Program-made: the position numbers and the translations under genes | In this document: piece by piece, positions 16,487 through 25,448 of the stretch | Layout: each line of letters begins with the position of its first letter | Position numbering within the stretch: position 1 is the first letter of the stretch | Notes under the pieces: model-generated | Database searches by the model: none | The model's input: the letters and a program-made list of their open reading frames with translations, nothing else | Told to the model about the DNA's origin: nothing | NCBI GenBank assembly: GCA_944321685.1 | Contig: CALUMH010000023.1 | Span: forward strand, 1-42,439 | Direction: 5' to 3' | DNA: 42,439 nucleotides | DNA from: an uncultured Muribaculaceae bacterium | GTDB lineage: Bacteria; Bacteroidota; Bacteroidia; Bacteroidales; Muribaculaceae

Positions 16487-18823
16487 TTAGTCTTTGATGA
16501 CGAGCTTGGTGCTGTAGTTTTGGCGGTCGCCGCGCAGTTGCAGCACGTAGATACCGGCAGGCAGGCTGTCTCGCAGGTCAACGTTGAAATTGCCGCTGCC
16601 GTCGGTGGTGTAAGTACGGCCGAATACTTTTGTGCCGCCGGTGCTGTAGATGTTCAGTTCCACTTGCTCCTCACTCTGGGCAAACACTTTGAATTGCCCG
16701 TTGGTGGGATTGGGATATACGAGCACCATGTCTTGTTCCTTGGTAACATCGTTGACACCCACGGCACCCATGTAAGCCAACCCTGCATATGCATCGATTA
16801 TTCCGTTGGGCCCCCATTGCAATGCTTTGCCTGTGCCGTAATTTTCGGGCTTTTGTGCAGTGTGGGCGAATATGTCCTTTATGTCGTCGGGGGTGAGTGT
16901 CGGGTCATATTGCAACCAAGTGGCTATGATGCCGGTTACCGCTGGTGTGGCCATCGAAGTGCCTGAATTCACCATCCAGTAATAAGTGTTGCCTTCATCA
17001 TCGGTCACCTTGTCGGTAAACATACCGCTGCTTTCGTTGTATCCACCATACTGGTAATTGCTGTTGTAGCTGTTGAATGACGAGGAGATTGCGTGACCCG
17101 GAGCCACAATGGTGGGGTGCCACACACCGTTCATGTCGTAGCCGTAGCTTGAGAATGTTGCCATGTTGCCAACCACTTCAGCGTCTTGGGGGAATTGCAT
17201 CTCCAGTCCAGTAATTACATCTTTCCAAGTTTTTTCGGTGACATATGCCCCTACCGATATAGCCTCACGGCCGGTTGCAATTTCGTTGACCGAACCGTCG
17301 GACGAGCCTGCGGTATATTCCTCGCTGCCGTTGTCGGTAAATTCCATGCTGCTGTTGGTCCACATGTTTATTTCGTCACCCTGGGTGCCATACAGGGCAA
17401 GTCCCAATTTGTAACGGCCACTGCGATTGCGCGTGGTTACCGGCAGTACGGTTTCGGTATAAATCATATATTTGTCGATTGAATCATCGAACCCTATACT
17501 TATAATCAAGTCGGAATAAAAACCGTCAAAGTTGAAGTAGTTTTTGAATTGGGCGGAATTGTCGCTTTGGCTTAATTGCCATACGCCTAATTCTATCAAT
17601 TCGCTTTCGCACATTACTTCATTGTCGTTTTGAGTATCTACAACCAACAGTTTTGCCGATACAGGATTGGTTGTATAACCGTCGATTAGTCCGTAGTATG
17701 TGATATTGCCACCGCTTGTGCTGCTTGTCGTGATTATGGTGCGGCACTGTTCTTCGTCGGTTTCATTCTCGAAAGTTTTGTTCAACCATAAGTCATAGGT
17801 GCCCTCGTTCCCTGCCGCTATCACGAAAATAACGCCTTCGTCGGCCAGTGCGTCAAAGGCAACCGATGTTGCGTCGGTGCCCATGTGCGGGCCGTTGTTG
17901 CCGCCGACGCTCAGGTTTATCACCACCGGTTTGCCAACTTCCTTGGCATATTCTACGATGGCTTCGGCTTGGCCTACCATTTCGGTTGTGCTAAGTTTGG
18001 GAAGCCCGCACAGGTAAAGGTCGGCATCGGGTGCCATTCCTTGGAACCCGTTGGCAGTGTAGCTGCCGGCCGCCGTGCCTGTGGTGTGGGTGCCGTGTGT
18101 GCTCGTGTAGGTATCGGTTGTAAGGCGTTCTATCTGTTCGGGCTTTGTGTAAGTTATGCCGCTGCCGCCGTAAGGGTTTGAAGAACCCACGTATGCCCTT
18201 ACTATGCGGGTGCTGTCTTTGTCGTCCTTGAAGTTGATGTGGTTGAATTCAATGCCGCTGTCAATGATTCCCACAATCACGTCTTTGCCCGTATAAGCTT
18301 GGTCAAGGCCGTTGCTGCCGGCGTGTAAAAAGTCGGTGTGGGTGATTTCGCGAGTAACATTGTTGAGCAATCGCAACGGTTGCGATATTTCTATGTAATC
18401 CACGCTTTCAAGTTCGGCAATCTGTTCTATGCTGTCGGCCGGTATTTTCACAATCAGTATGCCGCCTATTTCATTTGTCACCTCCACGCCGGCAGCTTCA
18501 ATGTCGGCTGTCGATGCTCCGTAGGCCAGGCGCATGAAACTTTCCACCATGCGGGTACCGCCAATGTTTTCCATCCTTGTGAACAGACGTTTTTGTTGTA
18601 TTGAGGTTGTGGTGGTGCCATCGGTTGCGTCTTTTGCAGTCACGTGGCTTTGTGCCGCGTCGGGCAGGCGCATCATGCCGTTTTCATCGATAAGGCCCTT
18701 TTGGTTGAGGCGCATGAAGTGCTGTGTGTAGGGCGACAATTTGCCGATGGCTGTCGCGCCGTATGCGTCAGTTGCCGTGCATAGCAACAGGGTTGCCGAC
18801 AAGAAAAATAATGTTTTTTTCAT
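16487..18823 (-). CDS. Subtilisin-family (S8) serine peptidase exported by the type IX secretion system
   Basis: A 778-residue secreted protease. The start at 18823 (MKKTLFFLS) is preferred over an in-frame ATG five codons upstream because it begins the signal peptide; mature sequence starts near residue 22. Residues ~25-165 form a prodomain. The catalytic triad is present: Asp188 in GIIDSGIEF, His243 in THGTHTTGT and Ser623 in GTSMATP; VINLSVGGNNGP holds the substrate-binding region and AAGNEG the oxyanion Asn. The last ~80 residues (YPNPTNGQF, then a closing KLVIKD strand) are a type A T9SS sorting domain, so the enzyme should cross the outer membrane and be released or attached. It is a single-gene unit between its own promoter and terminator. 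Confidence 0.93.
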   Translation of the reverse strand: MKKTLFFLSATLLLCTATDAYGATAIGKLSPYTQHFMRLNQKGLIDENGMMRLPDAAQSHVTAKDATDGTTTTSIQQKRLFTRMENIGGTRMVESFMRLAYGASTADIEAAGVEVTNEIGGILIVKIPADSIEQIAELESVDYIEISQPLRLLNNVTREITHTDFLHAGSNGLDQAYTGKDVIVGIIDSGIEFNHINFKDDKDSTRIVRAYVGSSNPYGGSGITYTKPEQIERLTTDTYTSTHGTHTTGTAAGSYTANGFQGMAPDADLYLCGLPKLSTTEMVGQAEAIVEYAKEVGKPVVINLSVGGNNGPHMGTDATSVAFDALADEGVIFVIAAGNEGTYDLWLNKTFENETDEEQCRTIITTSSTSGGNITYYGLIDGYTTNPVSAKLLVVDTQNDNEVMCESELIELGVWQLSQSDNSAQFKNYFNFDGFYSDLIISIGFDDSIDKYMIYTETVLPVTTRNRSGRYKLGLALYGTQGDEINMWTNSSMEFTDNGSEEYTAGSSDGSVNEIATGREAISVGAYVTEKTWKDVITGLEMQFPQDAEVVGNMATFSSYGYDMNGVWHPTIVAPGHAISSSFNSYNSNYQYGGYNESSGMFTDKVTDDEGNTYYWMVNSGTSMATPAVTGIIATWLQYDPTLTPDDIKDIFAHTAQKPENYGTGKALQWGPNGIIDAYAGLAYMGAVGVNDVTKEQDMVLVYPNPTNGQFKVFAQSEEQVELNIYSTGGTKVFGRTYTTDGSGNFNVDLRDSLPAGIYVLQLRGDRQNYSTKLVIKD

Positions 18824-18867
18824 CCGTGCTATAATCATAATGTTGTTAGTTGATTACAAAATTGAGG

Positions 18868-18875
18868 CAAATTTA
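18868..18875 (-). promoter_or_regulatory. Possible -7 box of the subtilase gene
   Basis: Minus-strand TAAATTTG matches TAnnTTTG; a TTTG at 18888-18891 is too close (12 bases) to be a standard -33 box. Predicted start is near 18860. Confidence 0.45.
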
Positions 18876-19021
18876 TGCTTTTTTATTCAAAAATAGATGA
18901 GATTTGTATAAAAAAGGTATGTTAAAAACAAGTTTCGGTCGCCATTTCTTGGTACGGAATTTCACTCGGGCGTTAACAATGAGGACATTTATGCTGCAAT
19001 GATGCAAGTTTTTGCTGTTTT

Positions 19022-19054
19022 TTTGTCGAATTCCGCGGTTTTTTGTTACTTTTG
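19022..19054 (+). promoter_or_regulatory. Promoter of the NfeD - kdsB - M16 operon
   Basis: TTTG at 19022-19025, a 21-base gap and TACTTTTG at 19047-19054 match the Bacteroidota promoter. It predicts transcription from about 19061, which rules out the in-frame ATG at 18999 as start of the NfeD gene. Confidence 0.8.
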
Positions 19055-19070
19055 GATAATCATATTCAGG

Positions 19071-20459
19071 ATGATGAAAAACATTATTTGCATAGTTGTA
19101 GCCTTAGCGGCGGCATTTTCGGCCTGCTGTGCCCGTGCGGCAGGGAAGGCATACGTCATTCCCGTGGACAGGGAGATAGGGTCTACTTCATGGCGGATCA
19201 TGAAGAGCGGACTGGAGCGTGCAGCCGAGGAAGGTGCCGATGTGATAATATTGCACATCAACACTTACGGCGGCGCCGTGGATGCCGCCGACTCGATGCG
19301 CACGCGCATACTCAACTGCCCTATACCGGTGGTGGCGTTTATCGACAATACTGCCGCGTCGGCTGGTGTGCTCATTTCCATAGCCTGCGACAGCATATAT
19401 ATGCGCCCCGGCGGTAGCATGGGCGCTGCTACCGTTGTCGATGGCAGCGGTGAGGTATTGCCCGACAAATATCAGTCGTTCATGCGCTCGATGATGCGTG
19501 CCACAGCCGAGAGCCACGGCAAGACAAGGCGGGCGGGCGATACCGCCGAAGTGTGGCGCCGCGACCCGTTGATAGCCGAGGCGATGGTTGATCCGCGCCG
19601 TGTGGCACCGGGTGTCGATGACGACAGCACGCGTGTGTTGTCGTTTACCACCGACGAAGCCATAGCCCACGGATATTGCGAGGGCAAGGCCGAAAGCATC
19701 GGCGAGGTGGTGGTTGAAAGGCTCGGCATGGGCGATGACTGCCAAATAAGCGAGTACCGGCCGACTGCAATGGATGGCGTGGTGGGCTTTCTCTCCAATC
19801 CGGCGTTCCAGGCCATACTTATAATGTTTATCATCGGAGGCATATACTTCGAGTTGCAACACCCGGGATTGGGATTGCCGTCGGTGGTTGCCTTGCTTGC
19901 CGCTGCGCTGTATTTTGCGCCGCTTTATATCGAGGGTCTTGCCGCCGGGTGGGAGATTGTTGCCTTTTTTGTCGGCATATTGCTTATTCTGCTTGAGATT
20001 TTCGTCATTCCGGGGTTCGGTATTACCGGCATACTCGGGATATTGCTCACGTTCACTTCGCTGGTGATGGCGATGCTTGGCAACGACATATTCGACTTCG
20101 GTCCTGTAACCATGGATAGCATTATGGATGCGATACTTATAGTTTTGGTGGGGCTGCTGCTCGGCGTGGCGGTGGTGATATATGTAACCCACAAGATTGG
20201 TTCGAAGGGAATCATGAGGAAATCGGCCCTGGAAAAGGAACAACGGCTCGAAGAGGGGTATATAGGTGTTCCGCCCGAGCTTGCCCGGTATGTAGGCGGC
20301 AGCGGCGAGGCTTATACTGTGCTGCGCCCCGGAGGCAAGATTCGCATCGACGGCGATGTGCTCGATGCTGTTTCGACCGGCGGCTTCATCGATGCCGGCA
20401 CGCCGGTCAAAGTGGTGAAATATGAAAATGCGCAGCTCTATGTGGAGCCTGCCGAATAA
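19071..20459 (+). CDS. NfeD family membrane-bound ClpP-class serine protease
   Basis: A 462-residue protein when started at 19071, just after the predicted transcription start. It has a signal peptide (~1-24; an FSAC lipobox-like site is possible). Residues ~26-220 are a ClpP/SppA-like protease domain with the Ser nucleophile at 97 in TAASAGVLI and a candidate Lys base at 133 in DKYQS, the Ser-Lys dyad arrangement of Pyrococcus PH1510. Four to five transmembrane segments follow (~250-390). The C-terminal ~80 residues are the NfeD OB-fold (GVPPELARYVGGSGEAYTVL). Family members cut hydrophobic C termini of membrane partners such as stomatin; no stomatin gene is in view. It is 14 bases before kdsB, so cotranscribed. 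Confidence 0.9.
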   Translation: MMKNIICIVVALAAAFSACCARAAGKAYVIPVDREIGSTSWRIMKSGLERAAEEGADVIILHINTYGGAVDAADSMRTRILNCPIPVVAFIDNTAASAGVLISIACDSIYMRPGGSMGAATVVDGSGEVLPDKYQSFMRSMMRATAESHGKTRRAGDTAEVWRRDPLIAEAMVDPRRVAPGVDDDSTRVLSFTTDEAIAHGYCEGKAESIGEVVVERLGMGDDCQISEYRPTAMDGVVGFLSNPAFQAILIMFIIGGIYFELQHPGLGLPSVVALLAAALYFAPLYIEGLAAGWEIVAFFVGILLILLEIFVIPGFGITGILGILLTFTSLVMAMLGNDIFDFGPVTMDSIMDAILIVLVGLLLGVAVVIYVTHKIGSKGIMRKSALEKEQRLEEGYIGVPPELARYVGGSGEAYTVLRPGGKIRIDGDVLDAVSTGGFIDAGTPVKVVKYENAQLYVEPAE

Positions 20460-20473
20460 TAAACTTTATTATA

Positions 20474-21238
20474 ATGGACAATTTGAGATTTATAGGTATA
20501 ATACCGGCGCGATATGCCTCGACCCGTTTTCCCGGCAAACCGCTTGCACGCATAGGTTCGATGACAATGATCGAGCGCGTGTGGCGGCAGGTGGGTCGCG
20601 TGCTGGGCAATAACGTGTGGGTAGCCACCGACGACAGCCGCATATATGATGCCGTGGCCGCTTTCGGCGGTAACGCCGTTATGACATCGACCGAGCATCG
20701 CAGCGGAACCGACCGTTGCCGCGAGGCTTATGAAAAAGTGGGTTCGGGCGAAGATGTGGTTATCAACATACAGGGTGACGAACCGTTTATCGAGCCGCGG
20801 CAAATCGAGGCGGTAATGCAGTGTTTCGATGACCCGGCAACCGACATTGCCACACTTGTGCGTGCTTTCGACCCGGCAGGAAGTTATGAAGTGCTTGCCG
20901 ACCCAAATACGCCCAAGGTGGTGGTTGACAATGGCATGAATGCTATATATTTTTCTCGTTCGGTAATACCTTACTTGCGTAATGTGCCTGTTGAAAAATG
21001 GCCGTCGAGCCACACTTTCTATACCCATGTGGGAATGTATGCATATCGAGCCGGAGTGCTCGACGAGATTACTCGGTTGCCGCAGTCGGGGCTTGAATTG
21101 GCCGAGTCGCTCGAACAGCTGCGCTGGCTGCAGGGTGGGTATCGCATAAAAGTGGGAGTTACCGATTGCAGCTCGATAGGCATCGACACACCGCAAGATC
21201 TTGAAAACGCAATTAAACTGCTCGGCATAAATGGATAA
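20474..21238 (+). CDS. kdsB: 3-deoxy-manno-octulosonate cytidylyltransferase (CMP-Kdo synthetase)
   Basis: A 254-residue cytosolic enzyme that activates Kdo with CTP for lipopolysaccharide inner-core synthesis. Family motifs are intact: PARYASTRFPGKPLARI (CTP-binding N terminus), ATDD, EHRSGTDRC, NIQGDEPFI (metal-binding Asp), FSRSVIPY, THVGMYAYR and GIDTPQDLE. Length is normal. The next gene starts inside its last codons (8-base overlap), so they are translationally coupled. Confidence 0.97.
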   Translation: MDNLRFIGIIPARYASTRFPGKPLARIGSMTMIERVWRQVGRVLGNNVWVATDDSRIYDAVAAFGGNAVMTSTEHRSGTDRCREAYEKVGSGEDVVINIQGDEPFIEPRQIEAVMQCFDDPATDIATLVRAFDPAGSYEVLADPNTPKVVVDNGMNAIYFSRSVIPYLRNVPVEKWPSSHTFYTHVGMYAYRAGVLDEITRLPQSGLELAESLEQLRWLQGGYRIKVGVTDCSSIGIDTPQDLENAIKLLGING

Positions 21239-22511
21239 GCGACAACCCGAGGTAAAGCCTTTTGGCGATTTCAGTATCGACATTCCACGCCCCACGGTGC
21301 TGCCTAATGGGGTGGAGTTGTATGTGGCCGGTGGCGGCGACCAGGATGTGAACCGCGTGGATGTGATACACCGTGGCGGCCTGTTTGAGGAGATGCCGCG
21401 GCGGCTTGTGGCGCAATCTGTGGCGTCGCAACTGTCGCAAGGCACGGGTTCGATGTCATCGCATGAGATTGCCGAGTGTTTCGATTATAACGGAGCATGG
21501 GCGGGTGCACAATGTGCGCATAACCACACCATGGTGTCGCTTAACTCGCTTAACCGCTGTTTTGACAAGACTTTGCCGGTGCTTCGCGGCATGATTTCCG
21601 ACCCGGCGTTCCCCGAACGAGAGTTCCAGGTTTACCGTAACCGTTGCCTTGGCGCATACCGCACGGCGCGCGAACAGGTGAAATATCTTGCCGGTGTGGA
21701 GATGAACCGCATATTTTTCGGTGACGATTATCCTATGGCTGCTGCCATTTCCGACGACGATGTGATGGCTCTCGACACCGATGAACTGCGCCGTTTCTAT
21801 CGGCATTATTTTCATGCGGCCAATCGCACAGTTATCCTTTCGGGTGGCGTCACCGACCGCGAAATAGGCATGGTGGCCGAGGCTTTCGGCTCGGACGAGG
21901 CATCACGTCCTGCCGACAGGCTTGTCACGATGGGGCAACAAAAGGGCGGAAGCAGGCATTTCTCGTTCATAGAGAAACCCGAGGCGGTGCAGTCGGCCAT
22001 TCAGATGCAACTTCCGGCCGTGCCTCGTACGCATCCCGATTATTTCAACCTGCGCATACTGGTCACAGCCCTTGGCGGATATTTCGGCAGTCGCCTCATG
22101 AGTAACATTCGTGAGGAAAAAGGTTATACCTACGGCATAGGAGCCGCCCTGATAGGTGCGCGCCATGGCGGGTATATAATAATGTCAACCGAATGCGACT
22201 GTGCCTATACACGTCCGCTTATTGAAGAGGTTAAGCATGAGATGGCCGAGTTGCGCCGGGAACCGCTGTCGGAACATGAACTTGAAATGGTGAAATCGAG
22301 TATGCTCAGCGACCTTGTGAAAAATCTCGATACTCCGTTTGCTGTGGCAAGCAACATCAGTTCGGTGGTGCTTTACGGTATTTACCCCGAATACTTCAAC
22401 GACCACATTCGTGCAATTCGTGAAGCCACACCCGAGGCTTTGCTTGATGTTGCCGTCAGGTATCTTTTCGATGAGAATCTTTATATAGCCGTGGCCGGCC
22501 GCATGGAGTAG
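21231..22511 (+). CDS. M16 (insulinase-like) peptidase homologue lacking the zinc site
   Basis: A 426-residue protein with the two-half M16B layout. Flanking family features are recognisable: VDVIHRGGLFEE, GTGSMSSHEIAE, NHTMVSLNSL, then in the second half GGYFGSRLMSNIREEKGYTYG. The inverted zinc motif HxxEH expected near residues 58-64 is replaced by LVAQSVAS, and the downstream Glu-Arg is Tyr-Arg (YRNR). It is therefore not a zinc protease on its own. The Arg294/Tyr301 segment matches the conserved Arg and Tyr found in the substrate-binding partner subunit of heterodimeric M16 enzymes. No catalytic M16 partner is encoded in this window. No signal peptide is seen. Overlap with kdsB by 8 bases indicates coupling. 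Confidence 0.85.
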   Translation: MDKRQPEVKPFGDFSIDIPRPTVLPNGVELYVAGGGDQDVNRVDVIHRGGLFEEMPRRLVAQSVASQLSQGTGSMSSHEIAECFDYNGAWAGAQCAHNHTMVSLNSLNRCFDKTLPVLRGMISDPAFPEREFQVYRNRCLGAYRTAREQVKYLAGVEMNRIFFGDDYPMAAAISDDDVMALDTDELRRFYRHYFHAANRTVILSGGVTDREIGMVAEAFGSDEASRPADRLVTMGQQKGGSRHFSFIEKPEAVQSAIQMQLPAVPRTHPDYFNLRILVTALGGYFGSRLMSNIREEKGYTYGIGAALIGARHGGYIIMSTECDCAYTRPLIEEVKHEMAELRREPLSEHELEMVKSSMLSDLVKNLDTPFAVASNISSVVLYGIYPEYFNDHIRAIREATPEALLDVAVRYLFDENLYIAVAGRME

Positions 22512-22627
22512 CCGCAGTGGCAATAATGCGAGTGGCGCGCTTTTTTGCCTGTTTTGGCTAATGTGCTGAAAATGTGGAGTATGGCGTGGAGGTGCGAATT
22601 TTTTTTTGAAAAAAGATGCGGGAATGT

Positions 22628-22657
22628 TTTGTAATTTGAAAAATGTGCGTAACTTTG
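22628..22657 (+). promoter_or_regulatory. Promoter of the tRNA-tuf operon
   Basis: TAACTTTG at 22650-22657 matches TAnnTTTG, with TTTG at 22628-22631 (18-base gap). Transcription would start near 22664, about 40 bases before the first tRNA. Confidence 0.78.
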
Positions 22658-22704
22658 CAACCGCTTTGAGCCCTTAACGCTTACAGCCGGGGCAAAAAGA
22701 GAAC

Positions 22705-22778
22705 GCCTCTTTAGCTCAGTTGGCCAGAGCACGTGATTTGTAATCTCGGGGTCGTTGGTTCGAATCCGACAAGAGGCT
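22705..22778 (+). tRNA. tRNA-Thr (anticodon UGU)
   Basis: A 74-base cloverleaf: acceptor GCCTCTT/AAGAGGC, D arm GCTC/GAGC, anticodon loop TTTGTAA giving UGU, T arm GTTGG/CCGAC with TTCGAAT loop. The anticodon stem has a U29-U41 mismatch. CCA is not encoded. Confidence 0.95.
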
Positions 22779-22797
22779 CAAGCAAGAAGTTTGCAAT

Positions 22798-22880
22798 GGG
22801 TGGTTTCCAGAGCGGCCAAATGGGGCAGACTGTAAATCTGCTGGTTTTCACCTTCGGTGGTTCGAATCCATCACCACCCA
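22798..22880 (+). tRNA. tRNA-Tyr (anticodon GUA)
   Basis: An 83-base type II tRNA: acceptor GGGTGGT/ACCACCC, anticodon stem GCAGA/TCTGC around CTGTAAA giving GUA, long variable arm, T loop TTCGAAT. The discriminator A is followed directly by CCA in the DNA (22881-22883), unlike the other four tRNAs here. Confidence 0.96.
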
Positions 22881-22921
22881 CCAATGCGAGCTTTGCCTGT
22901 CGAATGGCAAGTGTAGCAAAT

Positions 22922-22994
22922 GCGGAAGTAGCTCAGTTGATAGAGCATCAGCCTTCCAAGCTGAGGGTCGCGAGTTTGAGCCTCGTCTTCCGCT
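22922..22994 (+). tRNA. tRNA-Gly (anticodon UCC) with A19-U56 tertiary pair
   Basis: A 73-base cloverleaf: acceptor GCGGAAG/CTTCCGC, anticodon loop CTTCCAA giving UCC, D loop AGTTGATA, T arm GCGAG-TTTGAGC-CTCGT. The D loop reads G18-A19 instead of the near-universal G18-G19, and the T loop reads T54-T55-T56 instead of TTC. The two changes complement each other (A19 with U56), so the elbow contact is probably kept. Confidence 0.94.
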
Positions 22995-23009
22995 CAAAAC
23001 AAGAAAAAT

Positions 23010-23081
<72 letters not shown>

Positions 23082-23101
23082 CTAAGTTTTCCCCGAGTAG
23101 T

Positions 23102-23132
23102 AAATTGCCGCCCTTGCTATGTGCGGCATTTT
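23102..23132 (+). terminator. Attenuator-like hairpin between the tRNA cluster and tuf
   Basis: TGCCGC (23106-23111) pairs with GCGGCA (23123-23128), extended by A-T pairs, and is followed by TTTTGGG. The short T tract suggests partial termination or a processing site that separates tRNA and mRNA levels. Confidence 0.45.
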
Positions 23133-23193
23133 GGGTAAAAGGGAAAATATGTAACACAAACGAGTTAATCATTTTCATAAAAAAATAACAGTT

Positions 23194-24384
23194 ATGGCAA
23201 AAGAGAAATTCGAAAGAACCAAGCCGCACGTAAACATTGGTACTATCGGTCACGTTGACCACGGTAAAACCACTCTTACCGCTGCTATCACCAAGGTTTT
23301 GCACGATGCTGGCTATTCGTCGGAAGGCGCAAAGTCGTTTGACCAAATCGACAACGCTCCCGAAGAAAAGGAACGCGGTATCACCATCAACACTGCTCAC
23401 GTAGAGTATGAGACCAAGAACCGTCACTATGCTCACGTTGACTGCCCGGGACACGCCGACTATGTGAAGAACATGGTTACTGGTGCTGCTCAGATGGACG
23501 GTGCTATCATCGTGGTAGCTGCAACCGACGGCCCGATGCCCCAAACTCGCGAACACATCCTTTTGGCTCGCCAAGTAAACGTGCCGCGTCTTGTTGTATT
23601 CTTGAACAAGTGCGACATGGTTGACGACCCCGAAATGTTCGACCTCGTTGAAATGGAAATGCGCGACCTTCTTTCGTCTTATGACTATGACGGCGACAAT
23701 ACTCCTATCATCCGCGGTTCTGCACTCGGTGCTTTGAACGGCGAACCCCAATGGGTTGAAAAGGTTCTTGAACTGATGGACGCTGTTGACAACTGGATTC
23801 CACTTCCTCCGCGTGACATCGACAAGCCTTTCTTGATGCCTGTTGAAGACGTGTTCTCGATTACTGGTCGTGGTACTGTTGCTACCGGCCGTATCGAAAC
23901 TGGCGTTGTTAAGGTTGGCGACGAAGTTCAAATCATGGGTCTTGGTGCTGACAAGAAGTCGGTTGTTACCGGTGTTGAAATGTTCCGCAAGATTCTTGAC
24001 GAAGGTGAAGCTGGCGACAACGTAGGTCTTCTCCTCCGCGGTATCGACAAGAACGAAATCAAGCGTGGTATGGTACTCTGCCACCCGGGTGTTGTTAAGC
24101 CTCACTCTGAATTCAAGGCTTCGATCTATGTATTGAAGAAAGAAGAAGGTGGTCGTCACACTCCGTTCCACAACCACTATCGTCCGCAATTCTACATCCG
24201 TACACTCGATGTTACCGGTGAAATCACTCTTCCCGAAGGTGTAGAAATGGTAATGCCTGGCGATAACGTTGAAATCAAGGTTAAGCTCATCACTCCGGTA
24301 GCTTGCGACAAGGGTCTGCGTTTCGCTATCCGTGAAGGTGGCCGCACCGTTGGTTCGGGTCAAATTACCGAAATCCTCGACTAA
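23194..24384 (+). CDS. tuf: Elongation factor Tu
   Basis: The 396-residue GTPase that delivers aminoacyl-tRNA to the ribosome. The G motifs are intact: GHVDHGKT (P loop near 19-26), the switch I segment [17 protein letters not shown] (G3), NKCD (G4) and the G5 SAL motif. Domains II and III follow with standard sequence ([14 protein letters not shown], [14 protein letters not shown]). Codon use is visibly more restricted than in neighbouring genes (many GGT, GTT, AAG), as expected for a highly expressed gene. It follows four tRNA genes and precedes tRNA-Trp and secE. Confidence 0.98.
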   Translation: MAKEKFERTKPHVNIGTIGHVDHGKTTLTAAITKVLHDAGYSSEGAKSFDQIDNAPEEKERGITINTAHVEYETKNRHYAHVDCPGHADYVKNMVTGAAQMDGAIIVVAATDGPMPQTREHILLARQVNVPRLVVFLNKCDMVDDPEMFDLVEMEMRDLLSSYDYDGDNTPIIRGSALGALNGEPQWVEKVLELMDAVDNWIPLPPRDIDKPFLMPVEDVFSITGRGTVATGRIETGVVKVGDEVQIMGLGADKKSVVTGVEMFRKILDEGEAGDNVGLLLRGIDKNEIKRGMVLCHPGVVKPHSEFKASIYVLKKEEGGRHTPFHNHYRPQFYIRTLDVTGEITLPEGVEMVMPGDNVEIKVKLITPVACDKGLRFAIREGGRTVGSGQITEILD

Positions 24385-24418
24385 TCTCCGCATAGGAATT
24401 AGCGAAATATAAAAAATA

Positions 24419-24470
24419 CCGGTTATGCGCCGCTGTGGCGAGAACCTCTTGAAATGGCAGGCATAACCGG
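24419..24470 (+). other. Hairpin between tuf and tRNA-Trp
   Basis: A perfect 10-base stem (CCGGTTATGC at 24419-24428 with GCATAACCGG at 24461-24470) ends six bases before tRNA-Trp. There is no T tract, so it is more likely a processing or stability structure than a terminator. Confidence 0.55.
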
Positions 24471-24475
24471 GAATT

Positions 24476-24548
24476 ACGGGAATAGCTCAGTCGGTAGAGC
24501 ACTGGTCTCCAAAACCAGGTGTCGGGAGTTCGAGTCTCTCTTCCCGTG
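24476..24548 (+). tRNA. tRNA-Trp (anticodon CCA)
   Basis: A 73-base cloverleaf: acceptor ACGGGAA/TTCCCGT, D loop AGTCGGTA, anticodon stem CTGGT/ACCAG around CTCCAAA giving CCA, T arm GGGAG-TTCGAGT-CTCTC, discriminator G. It lies 17 bases before secE. Confidence 0.96.
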
Positions 24549-24565
24549 CAAAAATCAAGTAAAAT

Positions 24566-24769
24566 ATGAAACTCAAAATACTACAGGATATCGAGGATTC
24601 TTATAACGAACTTCGTTATAAGACTTCTTGGCCAACTAAGAGCCAACTGGCCGGTAGCACTGTTGTGGTTATGGTAGCTTCCATCATAATCGCGATAGGT
24701 ATTTTCATCATGGACCAGGTTATCGACAAGGTTATGCACGTCATTTATAGCGGTTTCCAACTGTTCTAA
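24566..24769 (+). CDS. secE: Preprotein translocase subunit SecE
   Basis: A 67-residue single-spanning subunit of the SecYEG channel. It has the short form of SecE: an amphipathic N-terminal helix (DIEDSYNELRYKTSWPTKSQL, in which the Trp-Pro-Thr segment before the membrane helix is the family hallmark) and one transmembrane segment (~30-52). Position between tRNA-Trp and nusG is the classical context. Confidence 0.96.
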   Translation: MKLKILQDIEDSYNELRYKTSWPTKSQLAGSTVVVMVASIIIAIGIFIMDQVIDKVMHVIYSGFQLF

Positions 24770-24820
24770 TGGCGAGTTTTTTCATCACAACCAAAACATT
24801 CCCCAAAGTAGATTATCAAT

Positions 24821-25375
24821 ATGGCAGACGAACCTAAAAAACGTTGGTATGTGCTTAGAGCCATATCGGGCAAGGAAGGTAAAGTGAAAGAAGTGCTTGA
24901 CGCTTCGTGCAAAAATACCGACCTTGGCAAATATGTCTCACAGGTATTGATACCTACCGAGAAAGTTTACACTACGCGCAACGGCAAGAAGGTTGTAAAA
25001 GAACGCAACCTTTATTCGGGTTACGTGTTTGTTGAGGCTGTGTTGACCGGTGAGGTAATCCATGAGTTGCGCAACACCACCAATGTCATCGACTTCTTGC
25101 ACGGCAAGGACAAAAATGGAATGCCCGAGCCGATACGCGAGGCCGATGTTGCACGTATGCTTGGTGCTGCCGACGAGCAGAGCGAAAACGGAGATGACGG
25201 CCTTAACGATTATATCGTGGGCGAGACCGTGAAAGTGAACTACGGTCCTTTCAGCGGTTTTACTGGCGAAATCGAAGAGGTCAATCGCGAAAAACGCAAG
25301 CTCAAGGTTATGGTGAAAGTGTTCGGTCGCAAGACGCCTCTTGAGTTGGATAATTCCCAGGTAGAGCGTGGTTGA
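24821..25375 (+). CDS. nusG: Transcription antitermination factor NusG
   Basis: A 184-residue protein that binds RNA polymerase and links it to Rho or the ribosome. It has an N-terminal NGN domain (starting KRWYVLRAISGKE; PTEKVYTTRNGKK; YSGYVFVEA) and a C-terminal KOW domain (GETVKVNYGPFSGFTGEIEEV). Residues between 105 and 130 form an acidic linker. Normal length for Bacteroidota NusG. It begins 51 bases after secE and precedes rplK. Confidence 0.97.
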   Translation: MADEPKKRWYVLRAISGKEGKVKEVLDASCKNTDLGKYVSQVLIPTEKVYTTRNGKKVVKERNLYSGYVFVEAVLTGEVIHELRNTTNVIDFLHGKDKNGMPEPIREADVARMLGAADEQSENGDDGLNDYIVGETVKVNYGPFSGFTGEIEEVNREKRKLKVMVKVFGRKTPLELDNSQVERG

Positions 25376-25448
25376 TGTGTGGTGTTACGGCCGCGAAATC
25401 GCCTCGCGCAGAGAGTTGTTTGTTTAAACAATAAAACAAAAAATCACA

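Noticed and set aside
18999..19070. Upstream in-frame start for the NfeD gene
   Set aside because: A good promoter (19022-19054) lies inside this stretch, and the ATG at 19071 begins a normal signal peptide.
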